The position numbers and the translations under genes are program-made. From JABFRG01 sp038210445 (lineage in GTDB: Bacteria; Myxococcota_A; Polyangia; Polyangiales; Polyangiaceae): a stretch of 64,000 nt of DNA. The notes under the pieces were generated by a model. It searched no databases. It was not told the origin of the DNA and saw nothing but the letters and a program-made list of their open reading frames with translations. The stretch covers positions 124,001 to 188,000 of the forward strand of contig JBBQWQ010000004.1 of the NCBI GenBank assembly GCA_038210445.1. The letters are read 5' to 3'. Of the stretch, positions 40,421-48,539 are shown piece by piece (position 1 is the stretch's first letter; each line of letters starts with the position of its first letter).

Positions 40421-42571
40421 GTGAAACTTCTGAGGGCGTTCCTCACTCTCTTCTTCGTCGTGCTGTTGGTGGTTCCGACGCGCCGCGCCTTCGCCGCCGG
40501 CGAGGACTCCGCGGTCTCCAACATCGTCGACAGCGTCCTCTCGGAAGAGTACGCGGCTGGCAACTTCGTGCCCGCGCAGGCGAAGCTCAACGACGCGCTC
40601 TCCCGCTGCATTCGCAAGGGATGCGGCGGCGCCACCAAGGCGCAGGTCTACGTGGCCCTCGGCATGGTCGCATCGCAGCTGGGCAAGGCCGACGAAGCCA
40701 AGACCAACTTCACCAACGCCGTTCAAAACGACGCCAACGCCAAGCTGCCGGAAAAGGGCGCCACGCCCAACATCAAGCAGCAGTGGGACGCCGCCAAAGG
40801 TGGCGGAGCCGCCGCGCCGGAAGAGACGCCCGGAGTCGCTCCCGTCGGTTGGAATAGCAAAGAGGCCTACGACCTCGCCATTGCCGCCACCAAGGCCCAG
40901 GAAGGGCAGCGCTACGGCGAGTGCATCGAGAAGGACAAGGCGTCGCTCGCACTCGACGAGCAGCCGCGCACCCGCCTCCACCTGGCCTCGTGCGAGTACC
41001 GCTCCAACAAGCTCATCGACGCCCTCCGCGACTCGCAGAAGGCCCTCGAAGTGGGCATTCAGAAGCGCGACGCCGCCGTCATGAAGGTGGCCCGCGAGCG
41101 CGTCAAACAGCTCATCGATCGCATCCCCAAGATCACGTTCAAGCCGCCGCCCGGCAACGTCACTGACCTCACCGTGACCTTCGACGGGCGCCCGGTGCCC
41201 GGCGACTCGCTCACCAAGAAGTTCTCAATTGATCCGGGCAAGCACACGGTCGCCGCCGAAGGAAAAATCAACGGCTATACGGCGCAAAAGTTCGAGAAGG
41301 AAGTGGAGGTCGCGGAGGCCGCCACGGTGGTCGTCGACATCGTCCTCCAGCCCCAAGACGGTGCGCTCACGCCGCAGCAGATCAAGTGCCTCGAAGAGAT
41401 CGCGAAGACGCTGCCGCTCGACGAGATCCAGAAGCGCATCACGGAGTGCATCGGCGAGAAGAAGAACAACATCGTCGTCAAGCTCGGCGCCGATCTCAAC
41501 GCCTACACCGACACCACGTCGGTGCAGGTGGTAAGCCCCGGTGTGAACGGCTCGGTCTCTTCGCCCACCTCCGGCTGGAACGTCGGCGCATCGTACCTTC
41601 TCGATGTCGTGAGCGCGGCGTCACCCGACATCGTCAGCTACGCCTCGCCGCCCTTCCGCGAGGTCCGCCACGCCGCGTCCGTCAACGGCGGGTACAAGCC
41701 GAAGCTGTACGGCGTGCAAGCCAACGGCAACATCTCGGTGGAGCCCGACTACCTCTCGCTCTCCATCGGCGCCGCCGCCACCGCTGATCTGAACGACAAG
41801 CTCACGACGCCGCGCTTCGGTATCAACTATTCGCACGACACCATCGGCAAGGGCTCGACGCCGTTCAGCGTCTACTCCAAGGAATTCTACTCCACCACGT
41901 TCGACCTCGGCCTCACCCAGGTGCTCAGCCCCACCACGGTGGTCCAGGTCGCGGCCACCGCGCAGTTCGAGCGCGGCGATCAGTCGAAGCCCTACCGACA
42001 CGTACCCATGTTCTCGCCCGACGTGGCCAAGGCAGTGAAGGCCGGCGCGACCATTCGCCTCTCCGACACCAACCGCCTGCAGTTCCGCCCGCTCGAGCAG
42101 CTGCCCACCGAGCGCGATCGCTACGCCCTTGCGGTGCGCCTGATTCAGCGCCTCGGCAAGTCCACCCTGCGCGCCGAAGAGCGGTTCTACGTCGACACCT
42201 GGGGCATTATTGCCTCCACCACCGACGTCCGCTTTCTGGTCGACATCAGCAAGCGCATTCGGGTGTGGCCTCACCTGCGCCTCAACGGCCAGAGTGGCGC
42301 CGATTTCCACAAGCGCGCCTACACCGCCACCACCCTTCGCAACGGCGTCGTCGTTCTTCCTCTGTACCGCACCGGCGACCGAGAAAACGCTCCCATGGGG
42401 ACCGTTACCGGCGGCGGTGGTGCGCGGTACGGCATCGGAAACCTGGAAGCCGAGAGCAAGGCGGGTATCACCGTCGCGCTCGACATCATGTACAGCCGGT
42501 TCTTCGACTCGCTGTACATCCTGCAGCGAACCGCCGCGTACGCTACAGTTGCATTCGACGTGGAGTTTTAG
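40421..42571 (+). CDS. TPR/PEGA-like/DUF3570 outer-membrane beta-barrel fusion
   Basis: A 716-residue protein. GTG 40421 is the likely start (GGAG eight bases upstream), giving a signal peptide ending near RRAFA. Residues 30-235 are TPR-like helical hairpins (GMVASQLGKADEAKTNFTNA, LHLASCEYRSNKLIDALRDSQKALE), residues 237-310 a PEGA-like beta-sandwich (ITFKPPPGNVTDLTVTFDGRPVPG), and residues 352-716 a beta-barrel of DUF3570 type (LEQLPTERDRYALAVRL, RAEERFYVDTWGI, last residue Phe). DUF3570 proteins normally lack the N-terminal domains, so this is an unusual fusion. Lies between the DUF4266 gene and a diheme lipoprotein gene. Confidence 0.85.
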   Translation: MKLLRAFLTLFFVVLLVVPTRRAFAAGEDSAVSNIVDSVLSEEYAAGNFVPAQAKLNDALSRCIRKGCGGATKAQVYVALGMVASQLGKADEAKTNFTNAVQNDANAKLPEKGATPNIKQQWDAAKGGGAAAPEETPGVAPVGWNSKEAYDLAIAATKAQEGQRYGECIEKDKASLALDEQPRTRLHLASCEYRSNKLIDALRDSQKALEVGIQKRDAAVMKVARERVKQLIDRIPKITFKPPPGNVTDLTVTFDGRPVPGDSLTKKFSIDPGKHTVAAEGKINGYTAQKFEKEVEVAEAATVVVDIVLQPQDGALTPQQIKCLEEIAKTLPLDEIQKRITECIGEKKNNIVVKLGADLNAYTDTTSVQVVSPGVNGSVSSPTSGWNVGASYLLDVVSAASPDIVSYASPPFREVRHAASVNGGYKPKLYGVQANGNISVEPDYLSLSIGAAATADLNDKLTTPRFGINYSHDTIGKGSTPFSVYSKEFYSTTFDLGLTQVLSPTTVVQVAATAQFERGDQSKPYRHVPMFSPDVAKAVKAGATIRLSDTNRLQFRPLEQLPTERDRYALAVRLIQRLGKSTLRAEERFYVDTWGIIASTTDVRFLVDISKRIRVWPHLRLNGQSGADFHKRAYTATTLRNGVVVLPLYRTGDRENAPMGTVTGGGGARYGIGNLEAESKAGITVALDIMYSRFFDSLYILQRTAAYATVAFDVEF

Positions 42572-42574
42572 GCC

Positions 42575-43252
42575 ATGGTGCGAAAGTATCTCCTTCATAT
42601 CGCTCTCTGCATCGGGGCCGCGGCCTCGTCCTTCGGAACCAGCTCGTGCATCAACGATCCGGTCCACACCTCGGCGGTCAACGCCCTGGGCGACGAGACC
42701 CCGGGCTACCCCGAAGAGAGCCAGTACCATCGGCCCGGGCAACCGTGCACCACGTGCCACTGGTCGCAGGGGCCCGGCAGCAACAAGTTCGTGCTCGCCG
42801 GTACGGTGTTCTGGGGGCAGTGCAACATTTCCGACCAAGAAGCGTTGAACCCGGCCACGGTCAAGGCCAAGTGCGACCGGCAGCCGGTCGACCGCGCAGA
42901 GGTTCGCGTGCAGGCTTCTAAAGGCGGCGCCAAGTGCTTCTACACCAACTGCGCGGGCAACTTCTTCGTCCGCGAAGATGAGTGGAACGGCCTCACGTAT
43001 CCGCTCCTGGTGAGCGTCAGCAAGAAGCTTTCAACCGGTCAATACAAGGTGGCGAAGATGAGCGGCCACATCGGTCGCGAGCCCGCCTGCTCCAACTGCC
43101 ACGACAACCCCGCGCGCTCCGTGTCGCCGGGCCAGGTGTACCTCTTCGAGTACAACGAGCAAGGCGTCCTCGCGCTTCCGGCCGAAGCAAAGGCGCTCAA
43201 GTGCCCGCCCGAGGCGCCCAACACCGACCCGCCGAAGGAGTGTGACCTGTGA
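42575..43252 (+). CDS. Diheme c-type cytochrome lipoprotein
   Basis: A 225-residue protein with a signal peptide and lipobox FGTSSC (Cys 25). Two canonical heme-binding motifs are present, CTTCH at 58-62 and CSNCH at 172-176, with further Cys pairs (CNIS, KCDRQ, CFYTNC) that may form disulfides. It likely transfers electrons at the outer face of a membrane. The gene begins three bases after the DUF3570 gene stops and overlaps the next by four bases, so the operon is DUF4266-DUF3570-diheme-CX4CH. Confidence 0.85.
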   Translation: MVRKYLLHIALCIGAAASSFGTSSCINDPVHTSAVNALGDETPGYPEESQYHRPGQPCTTCHWSQGPGSNKFVLAGTVFWGQCNISDQEALNPATVKAKCDRQPVDRAEVRVQASKGGAKCFYTNCAGNFFVREDEWNGLTYPLLVSVSKKLSTGQYKVAKMSGHIGREPACSNCHDNPARSVSPGQVYLFEYNEQGVLALPAEAKALKCPPEAPNTDPPKECDL

Positions 43253-43971
43253 AGCGCCCGCGCGTTCCCGTCCGTCTCATCGGCACCATCATCGGTGCCA
43301 TGGCCACCTTCGTCGCGATCATGAGCGCCATCGGCACGCAGGCTTCCTGCGCGTCGTCGTACGACCCCAACAAGACCACGGCCATCGTCGCGCCCGACTA
43401 CGAGATCTACAAGAACTACCTCGACGACTTCCTCGACCGGCGCTGCGGCACCCTCGACTGCCACGGGGCCCCCGGTCGCGCCTATCGCATGTTCGGCTCC
43501 AAGGGCCTTCGCCTGCCGACCGGAACACTGTTCGACGTCGCGCTCGTGTCCGGCGTGCAGCCCACCACCGAGGCCGAGAAGCGCGCGAACTACGAGGGCA
43601 TCATCGCCCTCGAGCCGGAAGAGATGAGCCGCGTTGTGGCCCGCAACGGAGAGAACCCGCTCACCCTCCTCTTCTTGCGCAAACCCTTGGGCACCGAGAC
43701 CGGCCAAGCGCCACAGGGCGCTCGCGCCATCGGTGAGCGCCACAAGGGCGGCCAGGTGCTCGACGAGTCCGACCCGGGCTATCGCTGCATCGTCGCTTGG
43801 CTGCAATATCCGGTGAAGCTCCTCCCGCTCGACGGCGCCATCCCCCGCGACACTGGCACGCCCGACACCGGTGCGGCCCCCTCCGACGCCGCCGTTACGG
43901 GTGACGGATCGGTCACCCTCGGCTCGCCCGATCTCGACAAATACTGCACGCAGCTCCCCGCCTACCGCTGA
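43249..43971 (+). CDS. Lipoprotein with cytochrome-like domain and a CX4CH motif
   Basis: A 240-residue protein, GTG start 43249. A hydrophobic N terminus ends GTQASC (Cys 34), consistent with a lipobox. It has YLDDFLDRRCGTLDCHG (C66-X4-C71-H72) and later LFLRKPLG, RHKGGQVLDESDPGYRCIVAWLQ, which resembles the C-terminal region of planctomycete/myxobacterial cytochrome c domains. The tail is Thr/Asp/Gly-rich. It is the third CX4CH protein of this cluster. It converges on a response regulator gene. Confidence 0.75.
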   Translation: MKRPRVPVRLIGTIIGAMATFVAIMSAIGTQASCASSYDPNKTTAIVAPDYEIYKNYLDDFLDRRCGTLDCHGAPGRAYRMFGSKGLRLPTGTLFDVALVSGVQPTTEAEKRANYEGIIALEPEEMSRVVARNGENPLTLLFLRKPLGTETGQAPQGARAIGERHKGGQVLDESDPGYRCIVAWLQYPVKLLPLDGAIPRDTGTPDTGAAPSDAAVTGDGSVTLGSPDLDKYCTQLPAYR

Positions 43972-43987
43972 GCGGCTGAAGCTCAGC
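43967..43987. terminator. Hairpin spanning two convergent stop codons
   Basis: GCTGAGC (43967-43973) pairs with GCTCAGC (43981-43987) across a seven-base loop. The stem covers the stop codons of the convergent genes ending at 43971 and 43983, so it could terminate in both directions. There is no T-run. Confidence 0.4.
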
Positions 43988-44348
43988 CTCGGACGACCCG
44001 CAGCATCTCGGCGGTGGCCCACGGCTTGCGCACGAAGGTAGCGCGGGTGAGATTCTTGGCGCGCTGGGCGCCTTCCGACTCGGTGTCGGCGCTCACGAAG
44101 ACCAGGCGCATGTCTGGCTGCCGTTGCCGCAGCTCAAGGGCCAGGGCGTCGCCGTCCATCTCCGGCATCGAGATGTCGAGCACCGCCACGTCGAAGCTCG
44201 TCTCGGCGGCCCGAGCGATGGCGCGGTATCCGCTCGAAAACTCCTCGATGACTCCACCGCTCCGTCGCAGCGTCCGCATCAACGCGGCGCGAACGTGGTC
44301 GTCGTCGTCTACCAGCAAGATCCGGAGGTTCTCTGAAGCCTCATCCAT
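43983..44348 (-). CDS. Stand-alone response regulator receiver domain
   Basis: A 121-residue single-domain receiver: ILLVDDDDHVR (acidic pocket), phosphoacceptor Asp 58 in VAVLDISMPEMDG, Ser in VFVSADT and Lys 108 in TFVRKPW. No output domain follows, so it works by protein-protein contact, as do CheY-like proteins. ATG 44348 begins MDEASENLR. No kinase is adjacent; the nearest pair starts at 49472. Confidence 0.92.
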   Translation of the reverse strand: MDEASENLRILLVDDDDHVRAALMRTLRRSGGVIEEFSSGYRAIARAAETSFDVAVLDISMPEMDGDALALELRQRQPDMRLVFVSADTESEGAQRAKNLTRATFVRKPWATAEMLRVVRG

Positions 44349-44425
44349 GCGTCCCTCCTCGGGCAAAAGCCTCGGCGAAGATTTGGCAACTTCGGCCGAG
44401 TGCGCGATGCTCCACCCATGTGCTC

Positions 44426-45430
44426 ATGAAACAGCTCTGTGCCTTGGCGGTTGTGGTGGTTTTTGCAGCAGGAGGAAGCGCTCCGCTCGCGTGCACGTCG
44501 AAGAGCAAGGCTCCCCCTGCATCCTCGTCCAGTAGATTGGACGATGCCTCGTTCGTCAAGCAAGTCGATCCGGCCGGCACCGACGCCGCCGCGCAGCCTC
44601 CTTTCGCCGTGCCCGATGCCGGCTGGCTGCCTCCCGGTACCGATGGTGGTGGAGGTGCGACCCGCGCGGCACCCGCCGACATGCTGCTCGTTCCCGGCGG
44701 CTCGTTCACCATGGGGTCTGACGCCGGCGGCCAGGAAGACGAGCGTCCGGCGCACGCGGTGGCCCTTTTGCCGTTCTTCCTCGACAAGACCGAGGTCACC
44801 CACGAAGCCTACGGCGAGTGCGTGACGCAGCGGGTCTGCCGCGCGCCCGACATCAAGGTCATCTCCCGCTTCGGCGGCGTGTTCATTCGCCCCAAAAAGC
44901 CGGTCACCGGCATCTCCTGGAACGACGCCAAGGCCTACTGCGCGTTTCGCGGCAAGCGACTGCCGCGGGAAGCGGAGTACGAGCGGGCCGTGCGCGGCGA
45001 CGACGGGCGAAGGTACCCCTGGGGAGCCGCTGCGCCCACGCCCGAGCTCACGGTGTTCCACACGTCGACCACCGACGAGGTGGGCGCGCACCCAAGCGGT
45101 CGCGGACCCTTCGGCCACGACGATCTCGCCGGCAACGTGTGGGAGTGGATGGAAGACGAGTACGATCCTCTCGCGTATCGCCGACCCAACGCCGCCCGTG
45201 GAGAGCCCGGCTCGTGCGCCGAGATCAAAGAGGCCCTCGACAAGCTTCACCGCGAAGGCCGTCAGGGCTTCACGGGCTCCAACCCGCTGCCCACCGAGTG
45301 CGAGCGGTCCATCCGCGGCGGCGCCTACAACTACGACGCGTACGGCCTACGCAGCACCAACCGCGTGCATCACCCAGGCAACTATCGACTCCTCATGACG
45401 GGGGTGCGCTGCGCCAAAGACGCGCCCTGA
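44426..45430 (+). CDS. FGE-sulfatase (SUMF1/EgtB-like) domain lipoprotein
   Basis: A 334-residue protein with a signal peptide ending PLACTS and a long Pro/Ala/Gly linker. The domain (residues ~85-330) has the SUMF1 pattern: MLLVPGGSFTMGSD, LDKTEVTHEAYGEC, PVTGISWNDAKAYCAFRGKRLPREAEYERAVRG, DLAGNVWEWMEDEYD and SIRGGAYNYDAYGLRSTNR. Eukaryotic-type FGE uses Cys residues to oxidise sulfatase Cys; many bacterial members are non-catalytic or act on ergothioneine or other substrates. Here it is secreted and so may be a surface protein. ATG 44426. Confidence 0.85.
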   Translation: MKQLCALAVVVVFAAGGSAPLACTSKSKAPPASSSSRLDDASFVKQVDPAGTDAAAQPPFAVPDAGWLPPGTDGGGGATRAAPADMLLVPGGSFTMGSDAGGQEDERPAHAVALLPFFLDKTEVTHEAYGECVTQRVCRAPDIKVISRFGGVFIRPKKPVTGISWNDAKAYCAFRGKRLPREAEYERAVRGDDGRRYPWGAAAPTPELTVFHTSTTDEVGAHPSGRGPFGHDDLAGNVWEWMEDEYDPLAYRRPNAARGEPGSCAEIKEALDKLHREGRQGFTGSNPLPTECERSIRGGAYNYDAYGLRSTNRVHHPGNYRLLMTGVRCAKDAP

Positions 45431-45458
45431 AGCGCGCGCCCAAGGCGAGTCGCCACGC

Positions 45459-47237
45459 TCAGCGAGGTACGACCGGCACCACCACGGCGTTGATGGGCGC
45501 CACGTTGCCGCCTGCCGGGTAGCCATACGAAGCGTAGTTGGCGGTGCCCCACACCACGACGCCGAAGGGGCCCGCGCTCTCGGCCACCTGTGAGCCGTTC
45601 TTGCACGTGCCGAGGCCGGTGCCGTTGCGCACCAGGTCTACCGTTGCGACCTCGAAGTCCTGGCTGCCGCCCACCGGCTTCCAGCCGGTCACGGTGCCCA
45701 GGCACTTCACGGTGACGTCCTGAAATGCGCCGCCGATCTTCACGCGGGTGATCGCGAGGTTGGTGGTGCCGTAGCTGGGGTCGGTGAAGAATACATACTT
45801 GTTGAGGAACTGCGCGGGGGGCACCATGTTCACGTACTCCTCGTCGCCGAGGCCACTGGTGCGGGCGTTGCTCACTTCGCAGCCGGCCATCATTTGGCCG
45901 ACGTAGAACGGGTGCGCGTTGTCTTGGCTCTTCACCCGGAAGGGCACCGCCGACTCGAAGTTCACCACCTGCCCGGAGGCCAGCGTGGTGGGGGCCCCGG
46001 TGACCGGAGGATCGTACGTTAGGGTGGTGCCGGCCACCGCGCCCATGATGCGGTACGCGATCGACTCCGGCATGTTGCCGCTGCGCCGCGTCTCGAAGGG
46101 CGCCGCGACGTAGTCGAAGCCCATGGCCGAGACCGGCGGAATTTGCTGGTGCGCCGAGTCGCAACCGCCGCCGGTAGAGGTCTGCGATTTGTAGCAGATG
46201 TAGCCATTGCCGCCGGTGAAGGCCACCGGCTTGGTGCTGGAGATGACGCTACCAGACATGTCGCCCCCGCCCTGAAACTGGATGTATTCTCCAGCATTCA
46301 GCGTGTACTTGGCGACGACGTTGCGTGGCGCCGCGGCGACGCCGGTGCCGCCCGGTAGGTCTACGTTGGGCAGGACGTCGACAGAGGTGCCGTCTTCGGC
46401 CGCCACGATCTGGCCCCAGAAGGGCCCATTTTCACGGTAGCCCGCCGGCGGGAGCACGCCGAGGTAGTTCTTGCCCCAGGCGGTGGTGGGGTAGAGCAGC
46501 TCGGCGCTGGGCAGGTACGAAGACGCGCCGCCGTAGGGAAGAACGTCGTAGGCCGTGACCGGCACGCTGGTGGCGATGGTCCACGCGGTGCCCTTGCCGG
46601 TTCCGGTCACCGCGGTGCCGACGGCCACCGCCGAAGGCACCGGGCAGCGAAGCGGCGTCGTGTTTTGCGAGCTTGGGTCGCCGGAGATGAAGAGAACGGC
46701 AACCTCGCCCGGCGGCAACCCGGCGCTGGTGAGTTGAGGCCACGCGGTCTCGGGCTGACCCTGCACCGGAATGCGGGCAAACTTGGTGGCGTCGTAGCTC
46801 TGGCCCCCGCGCGTGACCGTGATGGTCGCGGCCTTGCCCCAGCCATTGGCCATGAACACGGCGAAGCACGGCGGCAGAATGCCCGAGTAGAACGAGGGCG
46901 TCGCCACCACGTAGTTGCAGCCGAGCGAACCCTTGCTGGCCACCGCCGCATCGCAGGCGGCGGCGCATTTTCCCGCGGCGCAGCCCTGATCGGGCGCGCA
47001 TTTCTCGACCACCCGGCCGTTCTCGTCGAGCACGCTCTGCAGATCGCCGCTGCACTGCCGGGCCACGCCGCCACCATCGCCGCCGCCCGAGCTCCCCAGG
47101 AGGCCGCTGCTGCCGCCGGAGCTGGAGCTCGAGGAGCCCTCACCGCCGAAGCCGCTGCTATCGGAGCTGCTGCAGTGGAGCCCTGCGCCGAGGACTCCGA
47201 GACCGACCAGACAGAAGGCAATTCGGGCGTACGTCAT
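45459..47237 (-). CDS. IgGFc-binding-domain lipoprotein
   Basis: A 592-residue protein with lipobox AGLHC (Cys 22) followed by a Ser/Gly-rich spacer. The N-terminal half is of IgGFc_binding type (GCNYVVATPSFYSG, TVTRGGQSYDATKFARIPVQ, GTAVTGTGKGTAWTIATSVPVTAYD, SAELLYPTTAWGKNYLGVLPPAGY), a domain widespread in Myxococcota; the C-terminal part repeats beta-rich segments (YVNMVPPAQFLNKYVFFTDP). It is predicted to be a surface adhesin or structural protein. It converges with the FGE-like gene. Confidence 0.85.
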   Translation of the reverse strand: MTYARIAFCLVGLGVLGAGLHCSSSDSSGFGGEGSSSSSSGGSSGLLGSSGGGDGGGVARQCSGDLQSVLDENGRVVEKCAPDQGCAAGKCAAACDAAVASKGSLGCNYVVATPSFYSGILPPCFAVFMANGWGKAATITVTRGGQSYDATKFARIPVQGQPETAWPQLTSAGLPPGEVAVLFISGDPSSQNTTPLRCPVPSAVAVGTAVTGTGKGTAWTIATSVPVTAYDVLPYGGASSYLPSAELLYPTTAWGKNYLGVLPPAGYRENGPFWGQIVAAEDGTSVDVLPNVDLPGGTGVAAAPRNVVAKYTLNAGEYIQFQGGGDMSGSVISSTKPVAFTGGNGYICYKSQTSTGGGCDSAHQQIPPVSAMGFDYVAAPFETRRSGNMPESIAYRIMGAVAGTTLTYDPPVTGAPTTLASGQVVNFESAVPFRVKSQDNAHPFYVGQMMAGCEVSNARTSGLGDEEYVNMVPPAQFLNKYVFFTDPSYGTTNLAITRVKIGGAFQDVTVKCLGTVTGWKPVGGSQDFEVATVDLVRNGTGLGTCKNGSQVAESAGPFGVVVWGTANYASYGYPAGGNVAPINAVVVPVVPR

Positions 47238-47307
47238 GGGCGCAGTTTAGCACCGTCGTTGCGGGTCGCCCGAAAAGGAAATGCGCGTCGCTACGGCCGC
47301 CGCGCTC

Positions 47308-47775
47308 TCACGAGCGCACGCGCCAGTTCGCCATGAAGCCCTTGCCGATTTCGTCGCAGGTCGGGTCGGTAACCACCAGCTCCGGACGAGAATTCCGACA
47401 CACCACCACCGTGTTCTGGCGGAAGACGCGACCGAAGGCTACCGCCTCTTCGCGGTCCATTCCGTGCACCAGCCACGCGGGCTCGCGCCACACGCCGTCG
47501 GGCTCTTCCTCGAAGCCGACGCACTGTTCCACGCGATAGCAGCCGAGCACCAACAGATCGCGCATGACCGCGTGGCGCCCGTCGTTCACTTTGCGCGGCA
47601 GCAGCATGGAGCGCGGGTTGTAGGCGGTGACCAGCGCAAACGGCTGGTTCAGCAGCTCGGGAAGGCCGGCCGGGCTGGGCTCCAGATCGGCGTCGAGCGA
47701 CACCCGCAGCGGGCCGGAAGGCGTGGGCAGCTCGTAGACGGTGGCGAGGTAGTTGCGGAGGAGCGTCTGGTCCAT
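47308..47775 (-). CDS. DUF3293-like protein
   Basis: A 155-residue protein. The segment FALVTAYNPRSMLLPRKVNDGRHAVMRDLLVLGCYRVEQCVGFEEEPDG with AWLVHGMDREEAVAFGRVFRQNTVVVC is the DUF3293 pattern (AYNP and FRQxAVV). No signal peptide. The DUF3293 function is not known. It begins 14 bases after the OmpR-type regulator gene ends, so is likely cotranscribed with the kinase/regulator pair. Confidence 0.8.
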   Translation of the reverse strand: MDQTLLRNYLATVYELPTPSGPLRVSLDADLEPSPAGLPELLNQPFALVTAYNPRSMLLPRKVNDGRHAVMRDLLVLGCYRVEQCVGFEEEPDGVWREPAWLVHGMDREEAVAFGRVFRQNTVVVCRNSRPELVVTDPTCDEIGKGFMANWRVRS

Positions 47776-47789
47776 GATTGTTCCGTACG

Positions 47790-48497
47790 TCAGGCGTCGA
47801 AGCGGTAGCCCACGCCGCGAACCGTGTGAAAGTGGCGGGGCTCTGCGGGGTTGGGCTCGAGCTTGGAGCGCAGCTGCTGAAGGAAGTTGTCGACGGTGCG
47901 GGTGGTGCCGTGGTGGTGCTGGCCCCACACCTTGCGGAAGATGGCCTCGCGCGACAGCGCCTTGCCGCGGGAGTCGACCAGGCACATGAGCACGTCGAAC
48001 TCGGTCTGCGTGAAGTCGACCACCTGGTCGCCCCGCCGTACTTCGCGCGCGTCGATGTCGATGCGCACCTCGCCGAACACGATGTGCCGCGGCGCCTTGG
48101 CCGTGGCGATGGTGGCGCGTCGCAGCGCAGCGCGCACCCGGGCCAGCAGCTCGGCCAGACTGAAGGGCTTCGCCACGTAGTCCTCGGCGCCCAGCTCGAG
48201 CCCCGCGACTTTGTCCATCTCCGACGTCTTGGCGGAGAGGACGATGATGGGCATGGTGTAGCCGCGCGAACGGAGCTCATTCAGGATCTCGAAGCCGTTC
48301 TTGCGCGGCAGCATGACGTCGAGGATCACCAGATCGGGCGAGCCGGTGATGGCAGCCTCGAGGCCGTCCTCGCCGTCGCTTGCCTGCATCACCTCGTATC
48401 CTTCCTTCTCCAGGTTGATACGCAGACCCATGGCGATGCTCATGTCGTCCTCGATGACGAGCAGGCGGGCAGGACGCTCGGTGTTCGGGGCCACCAT
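47790..48497 (-). CDS. OmpR/PhoB-family response regulator
   Basis: A 235-residue two-domain regulator. Receiver: LLVIEDD, phosphoacceptor Asp 60 in LVILDVMLPRKNG, Thr/Ser in IIVLSAKTSEMDKV and Lys 110 in AEDYVAKPF. Output: winged helix ending VDNFLQQLRSKLEPNPAEPRHFHTVRGVGYRFDA, which is the diagnostic end of the OmpR group. ATG 48497 (MVAPNTERP). It lies downstream of a histidine kinase gene on the same strand. Confidence 0.95.
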   Translation of the reverse strand: MVAPNTERPARLLVIEDDMSIAMGLRINLEKEGYEVMQASDGEDGLEAAITGSPDLVILDVMLPRKNGFEILNELRSRGYTMPIIVLSAKTSEMDKVAGLELGAEDYVAKPFSLAELLARVRAALRRATIATAKAPRHIVFGEVRIDIDAREVRRGDQVVDFTQTEFDVLMCLVDSRGKALSREAIFRKVWGQHHHGTTRTVDNFLQQLRSKLEPNPAEPRHFHTVRGVGYRFDA

Positions 48498-48539
48498 CGG
48501 AGCCCCGGGTACTAGCACTCCTGGCCCGGAACTGCACTC

